64,000 nt of DNA from positions 1 to 64,000 of the forward strand of contig NZ_JACNMF010000006.1 of assembly GCF_014270105.1 (NCBI RefSeq), read 5' to 3'. The notes below the pieces were generated by a model. That model did not search any database. It was not told where the DNA came from and worked only from the letters and a program-made list of their open reading frames with translations. A program made the translations under genes and the position numbers. Positions within the stretch are counted from its first letter, which is position 1. Every line of letters starts with the position of its first letter. Source of the stretch: Hyunsoonleella aquatilis. GTDB lineage: Bacteria; Bacteroidota; Bacteroidia; Flavobacteriales; Flavobacteriaceae. Positions 35,717-43,805 of this stretch are shown here, piece after piece.

Positions 35717-35809
35717 ATGTTGAAGCATTATATAGCATTTCAGGATTGGAGTTGTAACCCAGAGTTATGGCTCAGGCTTCGGTTTTTTCTGCCTACCTGC
35801 TTTAAGTAG
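35717..35809 (+). CDS. Putative leader peptide (30 residues)
   Basis: A 30-codon ORF starting MLKHYIAFQDWSCNPE, with two Trp (11 and 18), four Phe and four Leu, ending TAG inside a small hairpin. Its last third (codons 20-25) overlaps the 5' arm of the antiterminator-like hairpin, the arrangement seen in transcription-attenuation leaders. It lies between a strong promoter and a terminator. It could instead be the start of a decayed gene. Confidence 0.45.
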   Translation: MLKHYIAFQDWSCNPELWLRLRFFLPTCFK

Positions 35810-35867
35810 GTAAATTACTTTCCAGAAAAAAATCCGAAGCAATACAAACTGTTTCGGATTTTTTTAT
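35776..35867 (+). promoter_or_regulatory. Putative transcription attenuator
   Basis: Two competing structures. In one, GCTTCGGTTTTTTCTG (35776-35791) pairs with 35823-35840 over 16 bp with a two-base bulge, enclosing a 5-bp hairpin. In the other, AATCCGAA (35831-35838) pairs with TTCGGATT (35853-35860) followed by T, a typical terminator. The segment 35831-35840 is shared, so only one can form. The downstream gene is the TPR gene at 35965. Confidence 0.55.
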
Positions 35868-35952
35868 TCCCACTTTTTGGTGATTATAAATCTGAATCTG
35901 TTTTAGGGTTCACAAATTATTTGTGCACCAGTTAATTAATTATGTATCAAAA

Positions 35953-35963
35953 AGAAAGGAGGT
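35953..35963 (+). promoter_or_regulatory. Extended Shine-Dalgarno-like sequence
   Basis: AGAAAGGAGGT is fully complementary to the canonical 16S rRNA tail ACCUCCUUUCU. Such a match is rare in Bacteroidota genes. It ends one base before the ATG at 35965, closer than a normal Shine-Dalgarno. Confidence 0.6.
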
Positions 35964-35964
35964 T

Positions 35965-36546
35965 ATGGAAGCTAATTTGCACAATATATACTTGTTGAGG
36001 GCCATTGAGGCCTACCCTTACGAATTGGAAAAGGCCGTGGAAGCATTGAACTATGCTTTGGCGTACGATCCAAATAGCGTAATGGCGCTTTGCCTCATGG
36101 CGAGAGTATATGACGAACAACTTGGAGACAAAGCCACAGCAAAAACATACTATGAAAGGGCTATGGCCAGTAATATGGATATTCCGGCAATCTACCCTGA
36201 TTTTATTCGCCTATTGATAAACAATGGCGATTTTGAGGAAGCTCAGAAATTGATAGACTTTGCGATGACAATAAAAGGTATCGATAAAGCCGGAATACTT
36301 TTGAACCAAGCTTACTTGTTTGAAGCTCAAAAGGATTTTAAACGAGCTGCTGAAGTATTGCAGGATGCTAAACTATTTGCATTGAACAACGACTTTATTT
36401 ATTTCGCAGATGAAGTGATAAAACGTGTGGACAAAAAAGCAAAAATGCAAAACAACAAAAATCGAAAGGATGAGGCAGTAACCAAAAAAGAGGCTGAAAA
36501 GCCCAAAGTCAACTGGTTTCAAAATCGATTGAACAATTTGTTGTGA
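35965..36546 (+). CDS. Tetratricopeptide repeat protein
   Basis: 193 residues (MEANLHNIYLLRAIEAYPYE). Four or so TPR-like helical pairs are visible: AVEALNYALAYDPNSVMALC, DKATAKTYYERAMASN, FEEAQKLIDFAMTIKG and FKRAAEVLQDAKLFALN. A lysine-rich tail (KKAKMQNNKNRKDEAVTKKE) follows and ends FQNRLNNLL. It is likely cytoplasmic and a protein-binding adaptor of unknown partner. I chose the ATG at 35965, not the GTG at 35923, because the coding signal starts there. It is preceded by an attenuator-like leader and an extended anti-SD-complementary sequence. Confidence 0.75.
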   Translation: MEANLHNIYLLRAIEAYPYELEKAVEALNYALAYDPNSVMALCLMARVYDEQLGDKATAKTYYERAMASNMDIPAIYPDFIRLLINNGDFEEAQKLIDFAMTIKGIDKAGILLNQAYLFEAQKDFKRAAEVLQDAKLFALNNDFIYFADEVIKRVDKKAKMQNNKNRKDEAVTKKEAEKPKVNWFQNRLNNLL

Positions 36547-36618
36547 TATCAATATCGCTTTTTATATGCGCTAGTAATAATGCTAGCGCATATTTTATTT
36601 TCTACCTTTACCACCCAT

Positions 36619-37566
36619 ATGAACAACCATTTCAAATCCATCATTTTACAAAGTACAGGAGCATCTTCCTTAGTTGAAAAAGAAGTGATTCAAGAGCTAT
36701 GGAGTGGTTATGGTAAAATTATTCGTGTTGCATTACAAAACACCGATTTAGAAAGTGCTGTTGTAAAACATGTGCAACTACCTCGAAACAACAATCACCC
36801 TAGAGGCTGGCATACCAATATTGGGCATCAACGAAAGTTGAAATCCTACGAAGTAGAAGCCGATTGGTATAAGCAGTATAGCAAAAATAGTATGGCACGT
36901 TTACCAAAATGTTTTGCTATTGAAAGTAAGGATGATGAAGTGCTTATAGTCCTTGAAGATTTGGACAATGCAGGTTTTCAATTACGAAAGCACAATGTGA
37001 ATTGGCAAAATATAGATACGTGTTTAGAATGGTTGGCACAATTTCATGCGAGTTATTTGGGCAAGGAACCCAACAAACTTTGGGATGTTGGCACCTATTG
37101 GCATTTGGACACAAGACCTCAAGAATTGGAGGTTTTGGAGGACATCGAATTAAAAAATGCCGCGACCTCAATCGATAAAAAGTTGAATAGTTGCACATTC
37201 AAAACAGTTGTTCACGGCGATGCCAAATTGGCCAACTTTTGTTTTTCTGAAAACGGAGAAGTAGCTGGGGTAGATTTTCAATATGTTGGTGGTGGATGTG
37301 GTATGAAAGATGTAGCCTATTTTGTTGGCAGTTGTCTCAATGAAAGTGATTGCGAACGTTTGGAACTGAAAATACTAGACACCTATTTTTCACATTTGCA
37401 TATGGCTTTAAGTGAAAAAAATGAAGCACTGGAAAACGAATGGCGATTGTTATACCGTGTGGCCTGGGCAGATTTTCATCGGTTTTTAAAAGGCTGGAGT
37501 CCCGGCCATTGGAAAATTAATAGTTATAGCGAACGTATCACTTCGGAAGTCATTAAAAATCTATGA
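36619..37566 (+). CDS. Phosphotransferase-like kinase (APH/EcKinase family)
   Basis: 315 residues with a protein-kinase-like fold of the aminoglycoside/choline phosphotransferase group. The catalytic loop [13 protein letters not shown] lies near residue 199 and the metal-binding [12 protein letters not shown] near residue 215. An ATP-binding lysine is probably in [11 protein letters not shown]. Substrate unknown. I chose the ATG at 36619 because the longer frame from 36580 lies in the upstream noncoding region. The 3' end overlaps the inositol-monophosphatase-like gene by 4 bp, suggesting translational coupling. Confidence 0.85.
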   Translation: MNNHFKSIILQSTGASSLVEKEVIQELWSGYGKIIRVALQNTDLESAVVKHVQLPRNNNHPRGWHTNIGHQRKLKSYEVEADWYKQYSKNSMARLPKCFAIESKDDEVLIVLEDLDNAGFQLRKHNVNWQNIDTCLEWLAQFHASYLGKEPNKLWDVGTYWHLDTRPQELEVLEDIELKNAATSIDKKLNSCTFKTVVHGDAKLANFCFSENGEVAGVDFQYVGGGCGMKDVAYFVGSCLNESDCERLELKILDTYFSHLHMALSEKNEALENEWRLLYRVAWADFHRFLKGWSPGHWKINSYSERITSEVIKNL

Positions 37567-38396
37567 TGATGGATTTACAACATTTAGCAAACATAGCCAT
37601 TGAAGCGGCACTTTCAGCTGGGAAAATAATTCAAAAATATATGAAGGAGGATATTGTTGTAGAGACAAAAGAAGGTGGGTCTAACTACGCTTCCGAAGTC
37701 GTGACAAAAGTGGATCGGGAATGTGAGAGCATCATTTTGTCACATTTAAACCCTACTTGTAAAGCATTTGACATTGGTCTATTATCTGAAGAAACAAAAG
37801 ACGACGGTAGCCGGTTTGAAAAGGATTTTTTTTGGAGTATTGATCCTATGGATGGCACACTGGCATTTATCAATAAACAACCCGGATTTTCGGTTGCGAT
37901 TGCTTTAATTTCCAAAGATGGAACACCTGTAATCGGTGTTGTTTTTAATCCAAGTACCCAAACCTTATATCATGCTATTCAAGGTAAAGGTGCTTTCAAA
38001 AACCTAAAACCTTGGTGGGCTAAAAAGACCAACGACTATTTAACTTACACAACCGATAAAAAATTAGAAGATACGCCTCAGGCTAATAAAATTCAAGGCA
38101 TTCTAAATAAACATAAAGCCAATTTGGGGCTAAAAGGCATTACCGAACTATCTGGAAAAGGTGCAGTAATGTGTGCCATTTCAGTTTTGGATAACGGTCC
38201 CGCGTGCTTTTTAAAACTTCCGAAAAAGGATAAAGGTGGCGGAAGCATTTGGGATTATGCGGCTACAGTTTGTATCTATAACGAACTGGGTTTACCAGCA
38301 ACAGCTTTTAATGGCGAACCAATAGATTTAAATAAAAAAAATGGCGCTTTTATGAATGATGAAGGAGTTTACTATTCCAACTTAAATACGGAATAA
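37563..38396 (+). CDS. Inositol monophosphatase/CysQ family phosphatase
   Basis: 277 residues of the FIG superfamily (lithium-sensitive, metal-dependent phosphatases). Metal ligands are visible in [10 protein letters not shown] (Glu near residue 79) and [10 protein letters not shown] (Asp94 region), and the C-terminal metal Asp in [11 protein letters not shown]. Substrates may be inositol phosphate or 3'-phosphoadenosine 5'-phosphate; the exact one cannot be told. It overlaps the kinase gene by 4 bp, so the pair likely acts in the same pathway. Confidence 0.87.
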   Translation: MMMDLQHLANIAIEAALSAGKIIQKYMKEDIVVETKEGGSNYASEVVTKVDRECESIILSHLNPTCKAFDIGLLSEETKDDGSRFEKDFFWSIDPMDGTLAFINKQPGFSVAIALISKDGTPVIGVVFNPSTQTLYHAIQGKGAFKNLKPWWAKKTNDYLTYTTDKKLEDTPQANKIQGILNKHKANLGLKGITELSGKGAVMCAISVLDNGPACFLKLPKKDKGGGSIWDYAATVCIYNELGLPATAFNGEPIDLNKKNGAFMNDEGVYYSNLNTE

Positions 38397-38436
38397 CAAG
38401 AAAAAAAGGGATTTGCATTACGCTGTGCTGAAAAGC

Positions 38437-38468
38437 AAACCCCATCAAAAGAACTTTTGACGGGGTTT
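38437..38468. terminator. Bidirectional terminator
   Basis: AAACCCC and GGGGTTT at the base and CAAAAG/CTTTTG at the top form a long hairpin. It lies between a plus-strand and a minus-strand gene that converge, so it can serve both. Confidence 0.75.
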
Positions 38469-38534
38469 CACATTCAATGTATTGAATTAGTCAATATCTT
38501 GGGAGTAACCCAACATAATTTTGTAGGACGCTGT

Positions 38535-39020
38535 TTAGTCTAAGGCAGGAATGCGCAATACTTGTCCCGGATAAATTTTATCAGGATCGGTAAGCATTGG
38601 CTTGTTCGCTTCAAATATTACTGGATATTTCATGGCATTGCCATAGTATTTTTTTGCTATTTTTCCCAAGGTATCACCGCTTACTACAGTGTGGAATTGG
38701 GCTTCCGGCTCAACATTTTCAACCGTCATTTGGTCATCTACCATTGCGATACCGTTTGAATTCCCGACCACTAAAACTACTTTTTCCTTAGTAGCTTGGT
38801 CGTATGCCATACCACTTACTGTAGCAGTTTCATCATCGATAAATACATTTAGGTTTTCTACCTGTAATTGCAAGTCGTTAATGGTTTCTTCTAATTTTTG
38901 GGCCGCCAATTGCTCCATTTTTAATTCTTTGGCAGCAGCTTCCGCAGCTTCTTCTGCATCCGTCTTTCCAATTCCGAATACTTTGGCACCCGCGTTTTTA
39001 ATGAATGAAAATAATCCCAT
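38535..39020 (-). CDS. BON and LysM domain protein (YgaU/Kbp-like)
   Basis: 161 residues. A short N-terminal stretch (MGLFSFIKNAGAKVFG) and helix precede a BON domain (residues about 45-100, LQLQVENLNVFIDDETATVSG) and a C-terminal LysM domain (FHTVVSGDTLGKIAKKYYG to YPGQVLRIPALD). The E. coli homologue is a potassium-binding stress protein. No signal peptide is visible. It is monocistronic, transcribed towards the bidirectional terminator. Confidence 0.9.
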   Translation of the reverse strand: MGLFSFIKNAGAKVFGIGKTDAEEAAEAAAKELKMEQLAAQKLEETINDLQLQVENLNVFIDDETATVSGMAYDQATKEKVVLVVGNSNGIAMVDDQMTVENVEPEAQFHTVVSGDTLGKIAKKYYGNAMKYPVIFEANKPMLTDPDKIYPGQVLRIPALD

Positions 39021-39135
39021 TTTTAGTCTGTTTTTTAGGGTTAATACTATATTTAATCTATTACAGAATGTGTTCGCCTAGAGCTACACATTTTTTAGAC
39101 ACAGAAATTTAGTAAGGGTCACAATTTTGATCGAA

Positions 39136-39177
39136 AATCCCGCCTTGGGGGCGGGATTATCCCGATAGCTATCGGGA
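39136..39177. repeat. Two adjacent palindromes
   Basis: AATCCCGCC-TTGGG-GGCGGGATT (39136-39158) is followed by the 18-bp palindrome TCCCGATAGCTATCGGGA (39160-39177). The second is identical to the palindrome inside repeat copy 5 and close to those in copy 4 and at 41392. Confidence 0.8.
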
Positions 39178-39225
39178 CAACTTGAACCTTTGAGTGCGCC
39201 CTAAAGGCTTCTCAAAGCTTAGTTT

Positions 39226-39270
39226 CATTAAAAAAGAAACCGCCCAAAGCAAGTTGCTTTAAACGGTTTC
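39226..39270 (-). terminator. Terminator of minus-strand lipoprotein gene
   Basis: Read on the minus strand, GAAACCG-AAAGCAA/TTGCTTT-CGGTTTC forms a long imperfect hairpin followed by CTTTTTT, about 25 nt past the stop at 39296. Confidence 0.8.
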
Positions 39271-39295
39271 TAAACTAAATAACCAACCAAAATTT

Positions 39296-40249
39296 TTATG
39301 TGTTTACCCTTGTATTCTCCCTAGGGTTGTCTTTTCTTTCTTTTTTAAACTTACGTTTCTTCTCTGTTTTAGTAGCCGCAGTTTTTCCTTTTACATTGCC
39401 AATCTTTAAATACTGGATATAACCTCTTCCTTTAAATTCATAAATTGTTTCAGAGGAAGGGTGGAACAACTCTATGGTTCCGTCATCAATAACGCTCAAT
39501 TCAAAGAATTCATTGTCCAACGAATCATAATCTAATGTTAAAGTTTTCAAGTAAAAATTATTTGGAACATCACCCACGCCATAATAGCCTATAAAATCCC
39601 ACTGCAAGTTATTTACACTTGTACCGCTCAAATCCTGTGAACTTCTAAAGGTAGAATCATCGCCACCGGCCAAAAACTGCACATAATTTTCATTATCAAA
39701 TTCATTCAAAACACCCATTTCACTGGTATATGTTTTTTCCCAAGCTTCATATTCCTGAAGGAAATAATGGATGTTGTCATAAAACACAAAATCATAGTCG
39801 AAATTGTTACGCTGATACCCCTCCAAAAAGTAGGAGGTATCGTTATTTGGATTGTACAATTCAATCGTATTGCCATCCACTTGAAACACATCAAACGTAT
39901 GAAACCCATCCAAATCGTGGTTCACGTCCAGAATCATATTATAGGCATCGTATTCGGCCACATCAATCCCAAAACCGTTGCCACTACTACCAATGCCCAC
40001 CAAATTATTGTTGGCGTAAATCACCCCGTTTCTAAAAGAAATCGTAAATGCCTTTTGTAGAAAGGGCGTCTCTCCGTATCCTACCGTTTGGTTAATATCC
40101 ACATACCACAATTCGTGGGAGTTCAATAGTTGATGTATCGAAATACCCGGTGCGCCGTTGTCAAAATCATCTACCACCACTTCAGTATAACAGGAAGTCA
40201 ACATTAGGGATGCCAAAACAGTGCTTAAAAATAATTTTACAGTCCTCAT
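39296..40249 (-). CDS. Hypothetical lipoprotein with basic tail
   Basis: 317 residues with a lipoprotein signal (LASLMLTSCYTEVVVDDFD), whose acidic post-Cys residues fit Bacteroidota surface export. The middle is beta-rich with two similar segments: GNTIELYNPNNDTSYFLEGY and DGTIELFHPSSETIYEFKG. The C-terminal 35 residues are strongly basic (KKRKFKKERKDNPREN). I recall similar flavobacterial proteins annotated only as hypothetical or misnamed as an adenylyltransferase. Function unknown. Confidence 0.7.
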   Translation of the reverse strand: MRTVKLFLSTVLASLMLTSCYTEVVVDDFDNGAPGISIHQLLNSHELWYVDINQTVGYGETPFLQKAFTISFRNGVIYANNNLVGIGSSGNGFGIDVAEYDAYNMILDVNHDLDGFHTFDVFQVDGNTIELYNPNNDTSYFLEGYQRNNFDYDFVFYDNIHYFLQEYEAWEKTYTSEMGVLNEFDNENYVQFLAGGDDSTFRSSQDLSGTSVNNLQWDFIGYYGVGDVPNNFYLKTLTLDYDSLDNEFFELSVIDDGTIELFHPSSETIYEFKGRGYIQYLKIGNVKGKTAATKTEKKRKFKKERKDNPRENTRVNT

Positions 40250-40377
40250 AATTCGTCTTTTTTTGATTTCAATTAGTTAATTTCAAAACGCGTGCCAAAA
40301 ACCGTTTTTATAATTTCTATAGTTCAAAAGTCTTCTTTAAATTCCTTATTTTTGAACATAACTCAGTTGAGAATTCT

Positions 40378-41379
40378 ATGAACAACCCTTTAAAGTACGC
40401 GGTTTTTGGAGCAGGCAGTTGGGCTACGGCCATCGTGAAAATGCTCTGTGAGAATTTGGATGAAGTGGGCTGGTACATGCGAAGCGTTTACACCAAAGAG
40501 CATCTGCTAAGAGAACAGCACAACCCAAATTATCTAAGCTCGGTGGAGTTTCATTTGGAGCAGTTGAAATTGAGCAACGATATTAACGAAATGGCTGAAT
40601 GGGCCGATATTTTGATTTTTGTGATTCCTTCGGCATTTATGCATAGTGAACTGGAAAAATTATCGGTGGATATTTCAATTAAAACCGTTGTGTCCGCAGT
40701 CAAAGGCATTGTTCCTGAAACAGGCTTGCTGGTTGGTGAACATTTCAACGAGCATTACAAAGTCCCGTTTGATAGCATCGCTGTTATTGCGGGTCCTTGC
40801 CATGCCGAGGAGGTAGCTTTGGAGCGCCTGTCCTATCTTACCATTTCCTGTTGGGATGCCAAAAAGGCGCAGCACATTGCCGATAGCCTTTCCAGCGATT
40901 ACATCAAAACGAAAATAAGTGACGATGTGATTGGCGTGGAGTACGGCGTAATGCTGAAAAATATTTACGCTATTGCTGCCGGAATCGCCCACGGTTTAGG
41001 TTATGGGGACAATTTCCAAAGTATTTTGATGAGCAATGCCATTCGTGAGATGAAACGCTATATCAAAAAGGTACATAAAATGAAACGTAACATCAATAAT
41101 TCTGCATACTTGGGCGATTTATTGGTAACGGGTTATTCCACGTTTTCCAGAAACCGCATGTTTGGCAATATGATCGGAAAAGGCTACACCGTAAAGTCTG
41201 CACAAATGGAAATGAGTATGGTAGCTGAGGGTTATTATGCCACAAAAAGTGCGTATCTGATAAATGAAAAAAATGAGAAAAAGGCGGATACCCCCATCAT
41301 CGATGCAGTTTATGAGATACTTTACGAAAACAAAAACCCTAAAAAAGTGTTTCAACGGTTAACTGAGAAGTTGGATTAG
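40378..41379 (+). CDS. gpsA: Glycerol-3-phosphate dehydrogenase [NAD(P)+]
   Basis: 333 residues. The Rossmann motif AVFGAGSWATAIVKML begins the protein; the loop has WATA where the family usually has WGTA. Other conserved blocks are VVSAVKGIVPETG, IAGPCHAEEVALER, and YGVMLKNIYAIAAGIAHG with the catalytic lysine. It makes sn-glycerol 3-phosphate for phospholipid synthesis. A palindrome and T-run follow the stop. Length is normal and the gene appears monocistronic. Confidence 0.94.
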   Translation: MNNPLKYAVFGAGSWATAIVKMLCENLDEVGWYMRSVYTKEHLLREQHNPNYLSSVEFHLEQLKLSNDINEMAEWADILIFVIPSAFMHSELEKLSVDISIKTVVSAVKGIVPETGLLVGEHFNEHYKVPFDSIAVIAGPCHAEEVALERLSYLTISCWDAKKAQHIADSLSSDYIKTKISDDVIGVEYGVMLKNIYAIAAGIAHGLGYGDNFQSILMSNAIREMKRYIKKVHKMKRNINNSAYLGDLLVTGYSTFSRNRMFGNMIGKGYTVKSAQMEMSMVAEGYYATKSAYLINEKNEKKADTPIIDAVYEILYENKNPKKVFQRLTEKLD

Positions 41380-41391
41380 AGGCCTCCTCTA

Positions 41392-41409
41392 TCCCGATAA
41401 CTATCAGGG
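41392..41409. repeat. Degenerate Flavobacteriaceae palindrome
   Basis: TCCCGATAACTATCAGGGT, near-copy of TCCCGATAGCTATCGGGA with two substitutions. It precedes a T-run and may act as the terminator of gpsA. Confidence 0.6.
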
Positions 41410-41486
41410 TTATTTTGGGATTTTTTTTGTTTTTTGTAGTTGCATTAATGAATTCAATCCATAAATACCTTTACAGCCAACCAATT

Positions 41487-41507
41487 CCTTCCCTTTTTAA
41501 GGGAAGG
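41487..41507. repeat. Hairpin upstream of DUF559 gene
   Basis: CCTTCCC-TTTTTAA-GGGAAGG: 7-bp stem, 7-nt loop. It matches the form of the hairpin at 41964 on the other side of the gene. Confidence 0.6.
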
Positions 41508-41563
41508 TGGATTTAATTCTTCTCAATAGAATTAAATTCGGAAGGGTTAAAGCACAATCTTTT

Positions 41564-41926
41564 ATGACAAAAATCCATAACCATAAATATCTGGAAGAAC
41601 GCAGAAAGGAATTACGAAAGAGTTTAACCTCGGCAGAAGCCGCGTTATGGAAATCACTTCAAAGAAAACAATTAAATGGGCGAAAATTTAGAAGACAACA
41701 TAGTATTAAGCACTTCATCGTAGATTTTTATTGTCCAAGTGAAAAACTCATCATTGAATTAGATGGTGCCGTACATTTTGATTTTGCACAAGCCAATTAT
41801 GACCTCGAACGAACTCTCCGTTTAGAGGAACTAGGGTTTAAAGTAATTAGGTTTGAAAACAAATCCGTTTTTGAGAATTTGCCTACTGTACTTAATGAGA
41901 TATCGCTTTGTTTTAAAGATAAATAA
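41564..41926 (+). CDS. DUF559 (restriction-endonuclease-like) protein
   Basis: 120 residues of the DUF559 family, a very-short-patch-repair-like or PD-(D/E)XK-type nuclease fold. Landmarks are RRKELRKSLTSAEAALW, RRQHSIKHFIVDFYCPSEKLIIELDG and LEELGFKVIRFEN. Start chosen at 41564; the longer frame from 41507 would begin in the upstream hairpin. The gene stands alone, bracketed at 41487 and 41964 by two look-alike hairpins. I infer possible mobility. Confidence 0.85.
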   Translation: MTKIHNHKYLEERRKELRKSLTSAEAALWKSLQRKQLNGRKFRRQHSIKHFIVDFYCPSEKLIIELDGAVHFDFAQANYDLERTLRLEELGFKVIRFENKSVFENLPTVLNEISLCFKDK

Positions 41927-41963
41927 ACCACCTCGTCTTTATCCCCTCAATGGGATAAAGCCA

Positions 41964-41984
41964 CTCCTCCTTTTAAAGGAGGAG
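41964..41984. repeat. Hairpin downstream of DUF559 gene
   Basis: CTCCTCC-TTTTAAA-GGAGGAG: 7-bp stem, 7-nt loop, same form as the hairpin at 41487. It could be the gene's terminator. Confidence 0.6.
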
Positions 41985-42165
41985 AGTTATTTTACTTATG
42001 TATTTCAAACTATACAGGCACTTCTAACCAATATCTTCCACTTTTTTAATACCCAGCGACACCCCAAGGAAGGGTCGCACAAACAGCTAGTATTGAGAAC
42101 GGTGGTAACGAGTTTAATCCCTACATATCCATAAGGCAGGACTAATGTACTAATCCGCCAACAAA

Positions 42166-42594
42166 CTACTTCACCAAAACACCTTTTACGTCCATCAATG
42201 GGATAGGTTGTAATGCTTTATTGTTAATCGTGTTCTTTCTAAAAACATAAGTTTTATCAAACATCTGGTTTCCCTCAAAAAAAGACACTTTAAAGCTATT
42301 ATTCAATGCAAATAAATCTTCCTGCATGAGTTCAACTTTGGCATAACTTTTTGAAGGTAATTTGTCAATTCGCTTCCTAAATGTTGCGGTCTTTTTAGTT
42401 TCGGAGTAGCCTTCTGAAACAATAATCACCATTTCTAGTTCTACATCTTTATCGTTTATGATGTAGGCATTCCAGTCTTCCGTTTTATAAATATCATTAT
42501 ATTCATTAACCATGGCCATGTATACGCCTTCTACTTTTGGCACTTCAATATCTTTCTTCACTTTAACACTATTTTGGGTTGCAAAAATAACCAT
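42166..42594 (-). CDS. Hypothetical protein, conserved in appearance
   Basis: 142 residues, no signal peptide or TM segment. It looks beta-strand-rich, with repeated charged beta motifs (YNDIYKTEDWNAYIINDKDV, TATFRKRIDKLPSKSYAKVE). I do not recognise a family. Start at 42594 with MVIFATQNSVKVKKDIEV. It is transcribed divergently from the next gene, 40 bp apart. Confidence 0.65.
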   Translation of the reverse strand: MVIFATQNSVKVKKDIEVPKVEGVYMAMVNEYNDIYKTEDWNAYIINDKDVELEMVIIVSEGYSETKKTATFRKRIDKLPSKSYAKVELMQEDLFALNNSFKVSFFEGNQMFDKTYVFRKNTINNKALQPIPLMDVKGVLVK

Positions 42595-42634
42595 TTAATC
42601 AAGTTTTATGTAACTTCACAGACCAGTAAATACT

Positions 42635-43357
42635 ATGATTATGAAATCAATGTCTCTTTTAAAAAACACCATTTTTACCCTGTTATTTTGTTTGAGCATA
42701 TCAGCACAACAATCAGATGAAAAAGCAATAACAATAGCCAACAAAGTTGTTGATGCCATGGGCGGCATGGAAAATTACAATAACACCCGATTTATAAAAT
42801 GGGATTTCGGAAAACGCATCTTGTTTTGGGATAAATGGAACGGTAATGTTAGGGTGGAAAGCCCAAAGGATTCGATAGTGATTTTGATCAATATCAATAC
42901 ACTTGAAGGAAAGGTTTTTGAAAAAGATAAATTACTTGATGAGCGTTCAGCTAAAAAATGGCTTAAAAAAGGCAAAAACTGGTGGATCAACGATTCGTAT
43001 TGGTTGGTGATGCCCTGGAAACTGCAGGATCCGGGGGTTACGTTGAAACATATTAAAACTGAAAAACTGGAAAAGGGAAATATGGCTGACGTACTGCAAC
43101 TCACCTTTAGCGAAGTGGGTGTTACGCCAGACAATAAATACTATGTTTATGTTGACCAGACCGATCACCTGATTAAACAATGGGCTTTTTTCAAAAATTT
43201 TGAGGATCCGGAACCCAAGTTTATCCATCCTTGGGATAATTACCAAAAAACTGGGGATATTCTACTCTCTTTCGACCGTAGTAAGTTCGGGCCGAAAAAT
43301 GTGGTAGTAAAGCAGGGTTTTAACGAAAAACTGTTTACGGATTTGGTTTATGAATGA
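42635..43357 (+). CDS. Hypothetical exported protein (LolA-like fold possible)
   Basis: 240 residues with a signal peptide ending near CLSISAQQSDEKAI (about residue 24). The mature part is beta-rich, starting IANKVVDAMGGMENYNNTRF, which resembles the start of outer-membrane lipoprotein-sorting-like (LolA/DUF6503-type) proteins. Trp-rich motifs KGKNWWINDSYWLVMPWKLQ follow. Its stop overlaps the next gene's start by 8 bp, indicating coupling with the PNPOx-like gene. Function unknown. Confidence 0.72.
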   Translation: MIMKSMSLLKNTIFTLLFCLSISAQQSDEKAITIANKVVDAMGGMENYNNTRFIKWDFGKRILFWDKWNGNVRVESPKDSIVILININTLEGKVFEKDKLLDERSAKKWLKKGKNWWINDSYWLVMPWKLQDPGVTLKHIKTEKLEKGNMADVLQLTFSEVGVTPDNKYYVYVDQTDHLIKQWAFFKNFEDPEPKFIHPWDNYQKTGDILLSFDRSKFGPKNVVVKQGFNEKLFTDLVYE

Positions 43358-43793
43358 TGACATAAAAAAGTATATCCACCAAAGTGTATTGTGTTGGTTG
43401 GCCACCTCTTCCGCGGATAATATCCCAAATGTTTCACCGAAAGAAATATTCGCTTATTTTGGGGATGCTATCATTATTGCCCATATTGCCTCGCCTCAAT
43501 CTGTTAGAAACATCAAACAAAACCCCAATGTGTGTGTAAGTTTTATCGATATTTTGGTGCAAAAAGGGTTTCAACTAAAGGGGAGAGCCTCAATTCTAAT
43601 AAAAGGAGATAGTGGTTTTTTAGCCATGGAAACCGAGCTTTTAAAACTAACCGAAGGGAAATTTCCCTTTTCAGAAATTATCAAAATCGACATTACCAGT
43701 TCAAAACCTATTATTGCCCCGAAGTATATGTTGTATCCTGAAACTACGGAGGCAGAACAGATTGAGAGTGCTAAACGGGTTTATGGGTTTTAA
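43350..43793 (+). CDS. Pyridoxamine 5'-phosphate oxidase family protein
   Basis: 147 residues, a split-barrel FMN-binding (PNPOx-like) fold. Visible signals are VLCWLATSSADNIPNVSPK, IIIAHIASPQSVRNIKQNPN and VCVSFIDILVQKGFQLKG. Such proteins bind FMN or related cofactors; exact reaction unknown. Start overlaps the previous gene by 8 bp. Confidence 0.85.
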   Translation: MNDDIKKYIHQSVLCWLATSSADNIPNVSPKEIFAYFGDAIIIAHIASPQSVRNIKQNPNVCVSFIDILVQKGFQLKGRASILIKGDSGFLAMETELLKLTEGKFPFSEIIKIDITSSKPIIAPKYMLYPETTEAEQIESAKRVYGF

Positions 43794-43805
43794 AAAAATT
43801 GTCAA

